Source: an uncultured Aquimarina sp.
Lineage (GTDB): Bacteria > Bacteroidota > Bacteroidia > Flavobacteriales > Flavobacteriaceae
DNA length: 64,000 nt
Assembly: GCA_947496705.1 (NCBI GenBank)
Contig: CANMDW010000002.1
Span: 434,001-498,000, forward strand
Reading direction: 5' to 3'
Both the position numbers and the translations under genes were made by a program. The notes beneath the pieces are model-generated. The model was not told the DNA's origin and did not search any database. It was given only the letters and a program-made list of their open reading frames with translations. Shown here one piece after another: positions 34,920 to 44,934 of the stretch; the first letter of the stretch is position 1, and every line of letters starts with the position of its first letter.

Positions 34920-36002
34920 TTACCCTTTATAAAATGGTAATTTTACTACTGATGCCGATATTGCTTTTTTACGAACCTGGATATGTATTTTACTTCCGGG
35001 TTGGGCAAAAACCGCAGGTACATAACCCAATCCAATTCCTTTGCCCAGAGATGGTGACATGGTGCCAGAAGTCACTATGCCTATCGTATTACCGTTTCCG
35101 TCTACGATATCATAATCCTGCCTGGGGACACCTCGTTCATCCAATTCAAAACCAACTAGTTTTCGTTGTGCTCCATGTTCTTTTTCTTTAGCCAATGCTT
35201 CAGCATTGATAAAATCTTTTGAGAACTTGGTGATCCAACTTAATCCTGCTTCGATGGGAGAGGTGGTATCGTTAATATCATTTCCGTATAAACAATAACC
35301 CATTTCTAAACGTAAAGTATCTCTGGCGGCCAGCCCGATAGGTTTGATCCCAAAATCTGCACCGGCTTCAAATACCTGATCCCAGATTTGTTGTGCTTCA
35401 GAGTTCTTGCAGTAGATCTCAAAACCACCACTACCGGTATATCCTGTTGCAGAAATAATCACATGTTCGATACCTGCAAAATCTGCCACTTCAAAAGTGT
35501 AAAATTTCATAGCTTCGAGATCAACAGAAGTCAAAGATTGCATAGCTTCGGCTGCTTTGGGGCCCTGTATCGCCAATAGCGAATAGGCATCAGATACATC
35601 ACGCATATCAGCATTCATCGTATTGTGACTACTTATCCAATCCCAGTCTTTTTTAATATTGGAAGCATTTACCACCAAAAGATACTTCTCATCTGCTATT
35701 TTATAAACAATAAGATCATCTACAATGCCTCCTTTGTCATTGGGCAAACAACTATACTGGGCTTTGCCATCAAACAATTTAGAAGCATCATTAGAAGTGA
35801 CCTTTTGTATAAGATCTAATGCTTTGGGCCCGGTAATTAAAAACTCACCCATATGGGACACATCAAAAACACCTACGCCTTTACGTACCGTTTCGTGTTC
35901 TGTTGTGACACCTTCATAAGAAACCGGCATATTGAACCCGGCAAATGGCACCATTTTTGCACCCAATGCCTTATGGGTTTCGGTTAAAGCTGTGTTTTGC
36001 AT
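34920..36002 (-). CDS. gcvT: Aminomethyltransferase (glycine cleavage T protein)
   Basis: Transfers the methylene group from the aminomethyl-lipoyl H protein to tetrahydrofolate, releasing ammonia. 360 residues. Signatures: [18 protein letters not shown] (residues 14-31), [10 protein letters not shown] (46-55, the conserved SHMG with catalytic neighbourhood), [18 protein letters not shown] (near 196-206) and [15 protein letters not shown] (near 237-251). Other glycine-cleavage genes are not in this window. Minus-strand TACTTTCG at 36037-36044 is a likely -7 element. Confidence 0.96.
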   Translation of the reverse strand: MQNTALTETHKALGAKMVPFAGFNMPVSYEGVTTEHETVRKGVGVFDVSHMGEFLITGPKALDLIQKVTSNDASKLFDGKAQYSCLPNDKGGIVDDLIVYKIADEKYLLVVNASNIKKDWDWISSHNTMNADMRDVSDAYSLLAIQGPKAAEAMQSLTSVDLEAMKFYTFEVADFAGIEHVIISATGYTGSGGFEIYCKNSEAQQIWDQVFEAGADFGIKPIGLAARDTLRLEMGYCLYGNDINDTTSPIEAGLSWITKFSKDFINAEALAKEKEHGAQRKLVGFELDERGVPRQDYDIVDGNGNTIGIVTSGTMSPSLGKGIGLGYVPAVFAQPGSKIHIQVRKKAISASVVKLPFYKG

Positions 36003-36344
36003 AATGAGATCATTTAATGTGTTATAAAATTGAGGCCGAAAGTAAAAAACTTTGTCTAGGTATACAATGGTTTCTTATTATAATCCTGATAAATTATCAG
36101 TTTTATAACATAAAACTTTGGCAGGTAGGGGATTTTATAAAATAGTATTTACAAATCATAAGTATTCATCAAAAAAAGGGGTTTATTCTTACTTTATGAA
36201 GCAACCATATTGCCTTGCTTACATCTTAAAGAAGGAGTATCAAATTATCATGATAAATCGCTATTGCTTCCAAAATTTGAAAGGTAAATAGACTTCCTGT
36301 TTATCCAATTATCACATTATTTATAAAACAATAAAAAACAGACC
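36003..36344. other. Divergent intergenic region, gcvT / lipoprotein
   Basis: About 340 bases. It holds a TACTTTCG promoter element for gcvT (36037-36044, minus) and a perfect palindrome CTGATAAATTATCAG (36086-36100) that could be an operator. No glycine riboswitch pattern and no small gene seen. Confidence 0.45.
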
Positions 36345-37043
36345 ATGAAGAAAATAGGTTTACTGATTATTATGATAACCATCATATTGGCGGGTTGCAG
36401 CAATGATGACGACACATCATCAAATGAATCGTTGGAATATAAGTTCAGTTTTAACTCCAACACCGAAGGTTGGCAATCTTTCTTTTCTGATTATCCCCCT
36501 GGAGAAGAGCAATTCTACGAGTTAAAATTTGATCATACTAATTTACCAGATCCACTGGATAAGAGTAAGAAGGCTCTGCAAATTTCGGGAAATAACCATA
36601 GTGATGATTTGTTTAGTGCTGTTTATCGAAAGTTTGAAGGCCTGGAACCCAATAAGGAATATGCAGTTACATTTGATGCAGATTTGGCATCCAATGCTCC
36701 GACAAATGCTGTGGGAGTAGGAGGTAGTCCCGATTTGTCTCTGGGAGCAGGAGGGATCAGCTACCCACCCGAGAACACTATCATAAAAGAGCATTACCGC
36801 GCAAATTTTGAATCCCGATTGCAAAGTGGAGAACCTAATGAGGTATTTAAAGTAATAGGTACTATAGGCGTTTCCGATGAGATTCCTACTCCATTTATGA
36901 TGATCAAGAGGAATAACCTAAAGGATCCCATTCGCATAAAATCCAATTCCAAAGGAGAAATCTGGCTTATGATTACTACAGATTCTGGTTTTGAAGCAAC
37001 GACCACACTGTATTACACGTCTATCAAAGTACGATTTGATTAA
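36345..37043 (+). CDS. Hypothetical lipoprotein, beta-sandwich
   Basis: 232 residues with lipobox ILAGC and an acidic SNDDD tail, as in surface lipoproteins of this phylum. The mature part reads as beta strands (YKFSFNSNTEGWQSFF, KEYAVTFDADLASNA, GEIWLMITTDSGFEATTTLYY) with the TEGWQ phrase common in carbohydrate-binding-like jelly rolls. No catalytic motif. It is followed by a strong terminator hairpin at 37065-37110. Confidence 0.65.
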   Translation: MKKIGLLIIMITIILAGCSNDDDTSSNESLEYKFSFNSNTEGWQSFFSDYPPGEEQFYELKFDHTNLPDPLDKSKKALQISGNNHSDDLFSAVYRKFEGLEPNKEYAVTFDADLASNAPTNAVGVGGSPDLSLGAGGISYPPENTIIKEHYRANFESRLQSGEPNEVFKVIGTIGVSDEIPTPFMMIKRNNLKDPIRIKSNSKGEIWLMITTDSGFEATTTLYYTSIKVRFD

Positions 37044-37064
37044 GATTTAAATGAGTTCGATTAT

Positions 37065-37110
37065 AAAACACCATTTATTGGCTTTTACATTGCCAGAATG
37101 GTGTTTTTTT
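37065..37110 (+). terminator. Intrinsic terminator
   Basis: Stem AAAACACCATT/AATGGTGTTTT, extended inwards by TGGC/GCCA, followed by a T7 run. It ends the lipoprotein transcript. Confidence 0.8.
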
Positions 37111-37147
37111 ATACATTTAGAGGAGTCATTTAATTTGAAAACATACT

Positions 37148-37561
37148 ATGTCCGCAGGATATTCAGGTACAACACTTGCAAAGAAACTTGGTGTCAAAGA
37201 AGGATACAGAATATTACTGTATAATCATCCCGATCATTATTTTGAGCTGTTCTCAGATATGCCAGAGGGTGTTGAGCAAATAGTACATATTTCTGCTAAA
37301 AGTGCCGATTTCATTCATCTTTTTTGTACCACGTTTGAAGAATTACAAAAGGCAGTTAAAGAATATAAGCCTGCACTAAAGATGAGCGGAATGCTCTGGA
37401 TAAGTTGGCCAAAGGGAAGTTCTGATATTACTACAGACTTAAAAAGAGACCCAATACGCGAATACCTGATCAAAATTGGACTTGTGGATGTAAAGGTAGC
37501 CGCTATTGATAAAGACTGGAGCGGGCTGAAATTTATGTATCGGCTAAAGGATCGGAAATAA
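37148..37561 (+). CDS. DUF3052-family protein
   Basis: 137 residues, cytoplasmic. Matches the family opening GYSGTTLAKKLGVKEGYRILL, with the internal LWISWPKGSSDITTDLKRDPIRE (about 82-104) and the ending VDVKVAAIDKDWSGLKFMYRLKDR. The biochemical function of the family is unknown. TACATTTA at 37112-37119 is a near-consensus -7 element just past the preceding terminator. Confidence 0.85.
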   Translation: MSAGYSGTTLAKKLGVKEGYRILLYNHPDHYFELFSDMPEGVEQIVHISAKSADFIHLFCTTFEELQKAVKEYKPALKMSGMLWISWPKGSSDITTDLKRDPIREYLIKIGLVDVKVAAIDKDWSGLKFMYRLKDRK

Positions 37562-37628
37562 GATTTACGGCTCCTGGAGCAACCATTTGCTTGCTTTTGT
37601 ATCTTTTAGATAAATTGGTTAATTAGTG

Positions 37629-38030
37629 ATGAAAAAAATAGTCTATTGCATAATGGGTTTGGGAATTCTACTATCTTGTTCTGGTGATGGTAATTCTGGT
37701 GCCGATACAGAAATTCTAGGGAAATGGCAGCTTTTTGAACAATTACTGGATCCCGGGGATGGTAGTGGAACTTTTCAAGCTGTAGATAGTGAACTCTTAT
37801 TAGAATTTTTTGATAATGGCACCATAGTTTCTGTAAATGGCTCGCTATGTAACATTGTTGGTGGGCCGGATGACACGAGTTCGGGTACCTTTTCTCTGGA
37901 AGATAATACCGTTAGTATTGGCTGTACAGATGAAATGATTACTATAGCTTTTCAAAAAAGCGGATCAGATCTTATTCTTAATTTTTTCTGTATTGAAGCC
38001 TGTGCTCAAAAGTATAGAAGAGTACCATAA
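37629..38030 (+). CDS. Lipocalin-like lipoprotein
   Basis: 133 residues, lipobox ILLSC then SGDGNSG. The mature part begins ILGKWQLFEQLL, the lipocalin-like GxW opening, and carries four cysteines after the lipid cysteine (SLCNIV, SIGCTD, FFCIEACAQ) that could form disulfides. The ending CAQKYRRV is shared by many small lipoproteins of this group. A GTG directly precedes the chosen ATG. No function assigned. Confidence 0.72.
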   Translation: MKKIVYCIMGLGILLSCSGDGNSGADTEILGKWQLFEQLLDPGDGSGTFQAVDSELLLEFFDNGTIVSVNGSLCNIVGGPDDTSSGTFSLEDNTVSIGCTDEMITIAFQKSGSDLILNFFCIEACAQKYRRVP

Positions 38031-38147
38031 AACCATTTAGAATTTGCTCAGGATATTTATGTAAAACCTTGCTTATCAGTGTAAAAGATATTGTATTGTA
38101 CATAAATAAGAGATGTATTACCCTTCCAGATCACATAAAAATCAAAT

Positions 38148-38321
38148 CTGTATGTCCGCAATCACCCATATAAAGTATTTTCTTCTCCCTTTAGTCCCGA
38201 TAGCTATCGGGAGGGGTCAAAAAGAAAATACAGAAAATTCCATTATTTACCCTTAACCCTAAAGGGAATAACGGAATTTTCTATAATTTAAAAGATTACT
38301 TGAGTGATTGCGGACATACAT
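38148..38321. mobile_element. MITE-like element, family 1, copy B
   Basis: Termini TGTATGTCCGCAATCAC and its inverted partner ATTGCGGACATACA are near perfect. A 9-bp direct repeat AAATCAAAT flanks it (38139-38147 and 38322-38330). The interior differs from copies A and C but keeps the nested stems, including CCCGATAGCTATCGGG. It occupies the region just upstream of the FecI-type sigma gene. Confidence 0.78.
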
Positions 38322-38381
38322 AAATCAAATGTTAAATTATCAATTCACTGTTATCAAAACGTTAATAAAATAAAAAAATAG

Positions 38382-38389
38382 TACCTTTA
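38382..38389 (+). promoter_or_regulatory. Likely -7 element of FecI sigma gene
   Basis: TACCTTTA differs from TAnnTTTG at the last base only, and lies 18 bases before the GTG start. Confidence 0.35.
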
Positions 38390-38407
38390 ACACGAATTAC
38401 TATATCT

Positions 38408-38980
38408 GTGAAGAAGGGATCGCAAATAGCAAATTGTTTTTTCATTAAAAGAATAAACAAAGGAAATGAAGAGGCCTTCGAGGTTCTTTTTGAGCTCTAT
38501 TATAATAAATTATTATATATAGCCAGAAATTATATTTCTAGTAAAGAAGATACTGAAGAGATTGTACAGGATGTGTTTGTTAAGGTATGGAAAAACAGAA
38601 AAAATATCACAACTAATATTAATGGATATTTATTTAAGGTTACCAAAAACACTTGTCTTGATTATCTGAGACAAAAGAAACATAAGCTTAATAGTTCTGG
38701 CAATATTGTTCAACTTGAAGCATTTATAAACTATGCCGCACTTTCCGATCAGAATGCTGCTTCCATCCTAGAGAAAGAATTAGAGAAGAAAATACAGGAT
38801 AGTATAGAATTACTTCCCAAAAAATGCAAACAGGTTTTTGTAAAAAGTCGTATCGAAGGCTTAAAGAATAGAGAAATATCAGATGAGTTGGATATTTCAG
38901 TGAAGACTGTAGAGAATCATATGTCAAAAGCGTTAAAACATATGAGATTACATCTTCGTGAGTTTTTATCTTTTTTTTAA
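38408..38980 (+). CDS. FecI-like ECF RNA polymerase sigma factor
   Basis: 190 residues. Region 2 is at about residues 17-85 (FEVLFELYYNKLLYIARNYI, EEIVQDVFVKVWKNRK), and region 4 at about 135-185 (IQDSIELLPKKCKQVFVKSR, NREISDELDISVKTVENHMSKAL), the LPxxxxxVF plus helix-turn-helix pattern of Bacteroidota FecI proteins. The start codon is GTG. It is first in the order sigma - FecR - SusC - SusD, so it should drive the downstream transporter genes on receipt of a signal from the STN domain of SusC. Confidence 0.93.
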   Translation: MKKGSQIANCFFIKRINKGNEEAFEVLFELYYNKLLYIARNYISSKEDTEEIVQDVFVKVWKNRKNITTNINGYLFKVTKNTCLDYLRQKKHKLNSSGNIVQLEAFINYAALSDQNAASILEKELEKKIQDSIELLPKKCKQVFVKSRIEGLKNREISDELDISVKTVENHMSKALKHMRLHLREFLSFF

Positions 38981-39047
38981 AAAAACCGTAGTTGGTATAG
39001 GGGGAGATAAGTTTTTGTACGTCTGTATAAATATAAGACTAAAATTA

Positions 39048-40025
39048 ATGCAAGAGAAAGACCTCATAAAATATATTAGAGGAGAAACTAATCCTAAAGA
39101 AAAAAAACACTTTATCGATTGGATTAGAGAAGATGAAGAGCATCAAAAACTTTTTAGTATCCTTAAGGCAAAATATGTTGCTTCTACTTTGGATTCAGTA
39201 GATACTTCTGATGTTAATATCCCATATCGCCGTTTTGCTTCCAAAAAAAGAAAAAAAAGGAAATATTATTATGCAGCGGCATTAGCTTCGATTTTATTAC
39301 CCCTTATGATATGGTATGTATATCCCTATTTTCAAGAGAACAATTTGTTTATCAATAATATAACCGATTCTTTTGAATTGGATTCTAGAAGTATCTTTAC
39401 AAAACATGGTGATCATAAAACCGTAGTCTTGCCAGATGGCTCTGTTGTTGTTTTAAATTCTGACAGCAGGTTAACGTATCCCGAAAAATTCTCTGATAAT
39501 TACAGGATGGTTACTTTGGTAGGAGAAGCATTTTTTGATATCAAAAGAAATGTTTCAAAACCGTTTATAGTTAATACAGACCATGTGAATATAAAAGTTT
39601 TGGGCACATCTTTTAATATAAAGTCTTATCCAAAAGATGAAAAGATCGAGACGACTTTGGTTACCGGACAGGTAGAAATTATTCAGCAGAGAACTGCAGA
39701 AGCGATAGTTTTGACGCCATCGCAGCGGGCTACTTATAGTAAAAAGATAAGAGATATTATAGTCGATGAAGTTGACTCAAAAAAGATAGTTGCCTGGCAA
39801 GAAGGGAAATTGATTTTTGACAATACCTCTTTAAAACAAATCGCTTTAGATCTTAATCGAAAATATAATAAGGAATTTGTTATTAAATCTGATTCGCTTT
39901 TGCGATATAAATATACCGGAGAGTTTGATAATCTCACATTAGAAGAGGTCTTAAATCTCCTTAAATTCTCTTCACCTATAAATTACAAATATGTAAAAAA
40001 TAAAGTTATACTGTATTCAGAATAA
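39048..40025 (+). CDS. FecR-family anti-sigma factor
   Basis: 325 residues. A cytoplasmic N-terminal part (MQEKDLIKYIRGETNPKEK) and a single transmembrane segment at about 80-98 (AAALASILLPLMIWYVYPYF) precede the periplasmic FecR domain (HGDHKTVVLPDGSVVVLNSD, VGEAFFDIKRNVSKPFIVNT) and a C-terminal DUF4974-like/STN-interacting domain (FDNLTLEEVLNLLKFSS). The frame opens at 38958 but the MQEKDL ATG at 39048 is the family start and avoids overlap with the sigma gene. It transmits the SusC signal to the sigma factor. Confidence 0.92.
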   Translation: MQEKDLIKYIRGETNPKEKKHFIDWIREDEEHQKLFSILKAKYVASTLDSVDTSDVNIPYRRFASKKRKKRKYYYAAALASILLPLMIWYVYPYFQENNLFINNITDSFELDSRSIFTKHGDHKTVVLPDGSVVVLNSDSRLTYPEKFSDNYRMVTLVGEAFFDIKRNVSKPFIVNTDHVNIKVLGTSFNIKSYPKDEKIETTLVTGQVEIIQQRTAEAIVLTPSQRATYSKKIRDIIVDEVDSKKIVAWQEGKLIFDNTSLKQIALDLNRKYNKEFVIKSDSLLRYKYTGEFDNLTLEEVLNLLKFSSPINYKYVKNKVILYSE

Positions 40026-40033
40026 AAATAGAA

Positions 40034-40057
40034 AAGAGAGTGTTGCAGCACTCTCTT
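40034..40057 (+). terminator. Stem-loop between fecR and susC
   Basis: Perfect 9-bp stem AAGAGAGTG/CACTCTCTT with loop TTGCAG, directly after the fecR stop. It probably separates the regulator transcript from the transporter transcript. Confidence 0.6.
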
Positions 40058-40165
40058 GTCAGGTACATTTAATAAGATTCTAATCAGAATAATTAAATCC
40101 ACACAAAATTATGAAAAAAAACTTTTTCGGGCACTCTTATACCTGGAAAACACCTCATAAGAATT

Positions 40166-43100
40166 ATGAAAATTCATTCGATACTTATCTGTATAACCCT
40201 CACGATACTATTTTCATTTAATGTATACTCCCAGAAAATTTCTATTTCTCTAGATAAAGTCACATTACAAATGGCGATTAAGGAAATTGAAAAGAAAAGT
40301 AAATACCATTTCTTCTATAATAATAGCTTGATAGATATTTCAAAGAAAGTTTCTTTTAAGGCCAATAAACAAAAAGTAAGCAAAATACTTAATGGATTAT
40401 TCAGCAAAACCAATGTAGACTTCAGGATTTATAAAAATCAAATTGTTTTATTTCCAAAAAGTGTCAATACATCTGAACAAGTGTTTAAAAATGTCCTTGA
40501 CTATATTGAAGAGAAATCAATAGATCAACCACAAGAAGATGCAATAAAAAAGAATCGCTTATTACAAAATTATATAAAAGGATATGTAACAGGAGAAAAC
40601 AATTTTCCTTTACCGGGAGTAAATGTTTTGGTTAAAGGTACACAGAAAGGTGGATTAACCAATTTTGATGGAAACTATGAGGTTGAGGCAAACCCCGGAG
40701 ACATATTGGTTTTTTCGTATATTGGATTTGTCACCAAAGAAATTGTGGTTACCACAAATAATATAAATGTGACATTGAAAGAGGACGTAAATACTTTGGA
40801 GCAAGTAATTGTTACGGGATATGGAGTTCAAAGAAAATCCAGGCTAACCGGCGCTGTATTAAATGTAAATTTAAACGCAATTAATGCAATACCGAGGGCG
40901 GCTATACAAGAAAGTATTCAGGGAAATATTGCCGGGGTACTAGTTACTTCAGATAGTGGGCAACCGGGAGCGACTCCAAATGTGAGAATACGTGGTGTGG
41001 GGTCTTTTGAATCGGCATTTCCTTTATATGTGATTGATGGATTTCAGACAAAAGATGCGACTGTTATCACATCTCTTAACCCAAATGATATAGAAGCTAT
41101 CTCTGTATTAAAGGATGCTGCGGCTACCTCGATTTATGGTGTGAGAGGAGCCAATGGGGTCATCGTTATAAAAACTAAATCGGGAGTAGCAGGTATAACC
41201 CAGGTTTCATATAGTATTCAATCGGGACTTTCATCTGCAACCGTAGCAGAACGTTTCAAACCTCTAAACACTCCAGAATTGCAAGAACTCCTGATAGAAG
41301 GACTTCAAAATGCCGGTATTCGAAATAATGATGCCGATGCCCTTGAATTTTTGGTGAATAATGGGTTTAATCCAAATGTGAATACCGATTGGTATGACTT
41401 ACTTACCAGAGATGGATTGTATCAGCAACATAACCTTTCTATAAAAGGTGGCTCTGAAAATACGAGGTTTTATATTTCAGGAGGGTATTTTAATCAGGAA
41501 GGTGTCATTCTTGCTTCTCAACTCGAGCGTATGAATACAAGATTAAAAATTGAACATAGATTTACAGATAGACTGAAGGTCGATCTTAATATTTCATATA
41601 ATAAATCTATTTCTAAAGTAAGACCAGATGGTGGGGCATTTGCAAATCCGGTACGATCCATCTATAGAATACGTCCAGACATATCTCCTTATAATGAGGA
41701 TGGAACATTTAATTTTAATTTTAACGGTACACAGAACCCGGTCGCACAGGCCCAGGAAGAAATAAGGAAAAATATTGATCATAGAATACTGGCCGGAGCA
41801 GGAGTATCATATAAAGTTGCAAATGGACTTACTTTTGAGTCTTTGATCAATATGAATCAAACATTTCAGGATGAATTTATACGGCTGCCAGCTGGTTTTG
41901 GAGATGGATTACCTTCTGGAGGTAGAGGAGAACAGGATTCTAACTTCTTATTCTCCTGGTTATTTAGAAACTTATTGCGGTATGATCAAAACTGGAAGAA
42001 TAATAGCTTAACTGCTTTTGGAGGTTATGAATTTCAAAAAACCAGGAATAAGTTAAGTGATCTTACCGTAGAAAATATTCCTGATGGATTTGAGGACTTA
42101 ATTAATGGCAGTTTGCCAACATTGGCTGCTACCGAAAAAGAACAAAGCGGGTTGAATTCGATATTTCTTAATGCCGAATATGCACATAAAGAAAGGTATT
42201 TGATTAGTGGTTCTGTAAGACGTGACGGGTCTTCAAATTTTGGGAAAAATAATCGGTTTGCTGTATTCTGGTCTGTAGGAATGGGATGGAATATAGCCAA
42301 TGAACCATTTATGGATTCTGTAAGTTTTGTAAATGATTTTAAATTGAGAACAAGTTATGGTGTAAACGGAAATGACCCTGAAACGGGAATATTAAATTTG
42401 TTTGGAGTTGATGATTATAATGGAAACCCCGGATTACTTTTTAATGCTGTAGGAAACCCCAATATTAAGTGGGAATTGAATAAAGCCTATAATATCGGCT
42501 TAGACTATGCCTTGTTTAATACCAGGATTCAAGGGAGTATAGATTGGTATACCAGAAAAACTACCGATCTTCTTAGGCAATTACCTATTTCGGCAGCAAA
42601 TGGTGGTGGAGGCGAAGAAGATATTGATGAAACAAGTAATATTACTTCAAATATAGGATCGATGGAAAATACCGGAATAGAATTCAATATTACCACTCGA
42701 AATATAGTTTCAAATACAAGAGGATTCACCTGGACAACAAATTTTAATTTTACTGCCAATAAAAATGAAGTTACCAAGTTAACCGAAGAAGGGGGCCTAC
42801 CTATCATTGAAGGAACCAGAATTACCGCCATAGGAGAGGATATCGAGACCTTTTATCTACCCAGATATGCCGGGGTAGACCCCGAAAACGGTAATGCACT
42901 TTGGTATACAGACAATACCAGGACAGTAGTAACCGCTATATACAATAATGCTGAAGCAGTTATTATAGGACATGCTACTCCAGATTTCTATGCAGGTCTT
43001 AGAAATTCATTCTCATACAAAGGAATCACCCTTGATTTTCAATTATACACAAACTGGGGAGGCCTCGTATACGATACATGGAACAGGTTTACCAATAGCG

Positions 43101-43489
43101 ACGGATCTCGAAGACTCTCTTCTACCGGCAATGTAAGTCGTGGAACCTTTGAAAGAAGGTGGCAAAAACCAGGTGATATCACAGATGTTCCTGCTTTTGT
43201 ATATGGTAATACGCAAACTGGTAGCTCATCGTTTAGATCCAGTAGATTTATATATGATGGCAGTTATGTAAGATTAAGAGAAATTACACTTTCGTATGAT
43301 GTCCCATCTGATGCGATTTATAAAATAGGGCTTACCAATGCTCGTGTTTATATAAAAGGAAATAATCTATATACCTACATCAAAGATAGTAGATTAGAAA
43401 GAGATCCAGAGTCTGGGTCTGATGGTAGATTAAATCAGGAAATTCCTATTTCAAGAACTTTGTTTTTGGGTTTAGATATCATATTTTAA
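40166..43489 (+). CDS. SusC/RagA TonB-dependent transporter with STN signalling domain
   Basis: Outer-membrane transporter of 1107 residues. After a signal peptide (ends near FNVYSQ), an STN domain spans about 25-95 (LDKVTLQMAIKEIEKKSKYH), a CarboxypepD_reg-like domain about 133-215 (GYVTGENNFPLPGVNVLVKG, TNFDGNYEVEA), then LEQVIVTGYG and the plug (NVRIRGVGSFESAFPLYVIDG, SVLKDAAATSIYGVRGANGV), then the barrel to a terminal IIF. STN plus upstream FecI/FecR indicates trans-envelope signalling. Upstream, an ATG at 40111 followed by A8 would be in frame only after a one-base change. It pairs with SusD 10 bases downstream. Confidence 0.95.
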   Translation: MKIHSILICITLTILFSFNVYSQKISISLDKVTLQMAIKEIEKKSKYHFFYNNSLIDISKKVSFKANKQKVSKILNGLFSKTNVDFRIYKNQIVLFPKSVNTSEQVFKNVLDYIEEKSIDQPQEDAIKKNRLLQNYIKGYVTGENNFPLPGVNVLVKGTQKGGLTNFDGNYEVEANPGDILVFSYIGFVTKEIVVTTNNINVTLKEDVNTLEQVIVTGYGVQRKSRLTGAVLNVNLNAINAIPRAAIQESIQGNIAGVLVTSDSGQPGATPNVRIRGVGSFESAFPLYVIDGFQTKDATVITSLNPNDIEAISVLKDAAATSIYGVRGANGVIVIKTKSGVAGITQVSYSIQSGLSSATVAERFKPLNTPELQELLIEGLQNAGIRNNDADALEFLVNNGFNPNVNTDWYDLLTRDGLYQQHNLSIKGGSENTRFYISGGYFNQEGVILASQLERMNTRLKIEHRFTDRLKVDLNISYNKSISKVRPDGGAFANPVRSIYRIRPDISPYNEDGTFNFNFNGTQNPVAQAQEEIRKNIDHRILAGAGVSYKVANGLTFESLINMNQTFQDEFIRLPAGFGDGLPSGGRGEQDSNFLFSWLFRNLLRYDQNWKNNSLTAFGGYEFQKTRNKLSDLTVENIPDGFEDLINGSLPTLAATEKEQSGLNSIFLNAEYAHKERYLISGSVRRDGSSNFGKNNRFAVFWSVGMGWNIANEPFMDSVSFVNDFKLRTSYGVNGNDPETGILNLFGVDDYNGNPGLLFNAVGNPNIKWELNKAYNIGLDYALFNTRIQGSIDWYTRKTTDLLRQLPISAANGGGGEEDIDETSNITSNIGSMENTGIEFNITTRNIVSNTRGFTWTTNFNFTANKNEVTKLTEEGGLPIIEGTRITAIGEDIETFYLPRYAGVDPENGNALWYTDNTRTVVTAIYNNAEAVIIGHATPDFYAGLRNSFSYKGITLDFQLYTNWGGLVYDTWNRFTNSDGSRRLSSTGNVSRGTFERRWQKPGDITDVPAFVYGNTQTGSSSFRSSRFIYDGSYVRLREITLSYDVPSDAIYKIGLTNARVYIKGNNLYTYIKDSRLERDPESGSDGRLNQEIPISRTLFLGLDIIF

Positions 43490-43499
43490 ACAGATAATC

Positions 43500-44903
43500 A
43501 TGAAAAAGCACATATATTATATACCTACACTCTTATGGTTCTTATTATTATCTTGTGAGGATACCCTGCAACAACGATTCTCTGATTCTATAGAGGTAGA
43601 TCAAGCGATTGTAGATATAAACTCTCTAAATCTGGCAGCCAATGGCGCTTATAGTTTTCTTGCCAATCTTGGTCATTATAATAGAAATTTTATGTTGATA
43701 CCAGAGATTATGTCTGATAATGCATTTATAGATGCCTTTGATAATACCGGTAGATTCTTGGATTTTGATAATTATATATTGAATTCTAATAACACCAGGG
43801 TCAAAGAGACCTATAATAATATGTCGCGCATTATTGCTACCACATCTATTGTGATTAACAAAGCCAATTTGCTGTCTTTTCCCGAATCAGAGCAAGAAGA
43901 TGCAAATCAATATATAGGAGAAATGCATGCGTTAAGAGCATTGGCTTTTCATAATTTTCAGCTTTTATTTGCTCAGCCATACAATTTTACTGATGATGCT
44001 TCGCATCTGGGAGTTCCAATACCCGATTTTGAGTTATTAGGTGATGGTAGAAATGTTCAGGAACCGGGGAGAAGCACCACTGGCGAAGTTTACCAACAAA
44101 TTGTAGATGATCTTTTAATCGCCATTGGTCTCATGAGCGTAAGATCAAAACCATTTAGAATAGATATCAATGCAGCCAAAGCTTTATTAGCAAGGGTATA
44201 TCTGCATATGCAGAATTGGGAAGGAGCCCGGGATATGGCGACAGATGTGATTTTGAATGCTGCTGGCAAAAAGCTTTTACCCAGAGGTGAATATATTACT
44301 AGTTGGGCATTAGATTCAAATATGGAAACTTTATTTGTTGTTTCTAACACCGAAACCGATAATTCGGGCACAAATTCTATTGGCCATTTTTATCTAAATT
44401 TTAAAGATGCTTTTGCTACAGATGATTTTAAGAATACGTTGTCTGATACAGATGTGAGAAAAGAATTATATCCTGTAAGAAATAATGTAAACCTGGTAAC
44501 AAAGTTTCCAAAAAAAAACCAAGATGATAACATACAGGTAATACGGTTATCTGAGGTATATTTGATAAAGGCCGAAGCACATGCACAATTAAATGAAACA
44601 AAAGATGCACAACAAGCACTCGATCTCATTATTCAACGAGCAGATTCTGAAACGATTTCACCATCTACAGAAACCGGGCAAGCATTGCTTGATAAAATTT
44701 TGTTAGAAAGAAGAAAAGAATTGGCATATGAGGGTTTTCGGCTTTTTGACCTTACACGATATAGAATCACCTTCAATAAGTCCAGACAAAATGCAGGCCC
44801 TATCAAAATTGTTGCACCGGCCAACAGGACAATACTGCCAATACCGATCGATGAAATCAATATAAATCCAAATATAGCCAATCAACAAAACCCAGGGTAT
44901 TAA
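43500..44903 (+). CDS. SusD/RagB substrate-binding lipoprotein
   Basis: 467 residues, lipobox LLLSC. Helical SusD fold with tetratricopeptide-like segments: GEMHALRALAFHNFQLLFAQPYNF (about 140-163), INAAKALLARVYLHMQNWEGARDMA (about 222-246), and the conserved C-terminal end EVYLIKAEAHAQLNETKDA, LLERRKELAYEGFRLFDLTRY and LPIPIDEININP. It caps the SusC barrel on the cell surface and captures substrate. The following secreted peptidase suggests peptides as the substrate. Confidence 0.94.
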   Translation: MKKHIYYIPTLLWFLLLSCEDTLQQRFSDSIEVDQAIVDINSLNLAANGAYSFLANLGHYNRNFMLIPEIMSDNAFIDAFDNTGRFLDFDNYILNSNNTRVKETYNNMSRIIATTSIVINKANLLSFPESEQEDANQYIGEMHALRALAFHNFQLLFAQPYNFTDDASHLGVPIPDFELLGDGRNVQEPGRSTTGEVYQQIVDDLLIAIGLMSVRSKPFRIDINAAKALLARVYLHMQNWEGARDMATDVILNAAGKKLLPRGEYITSWALDSNMETLFVVSNTETDNSGTNSIGHFYLNFKDAFATDDFKNTLSDTDVRKELYPVRNNVNLVTKFPKKNQDDNIQVIRLSEVYLIKAEAHAQLNETKDAQQALDLIIQRADSETISPSTETGQALLDKILLERRKELAYEGFRLFDLTRYRITFNKSRQNAGPIKIVAPANRTILPIPIDEININPNIANQQNPGY

Positions 44904-44934
44904 ATTCATTACCCCATTACATAAAAAATAAACA

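Noticed and set aside
36003..36344. Glycine riboswitch upstream of gcvT
   Set aside because: No glycine-aptamer-like conserved core is visible; only a palindrome and a promoter element.
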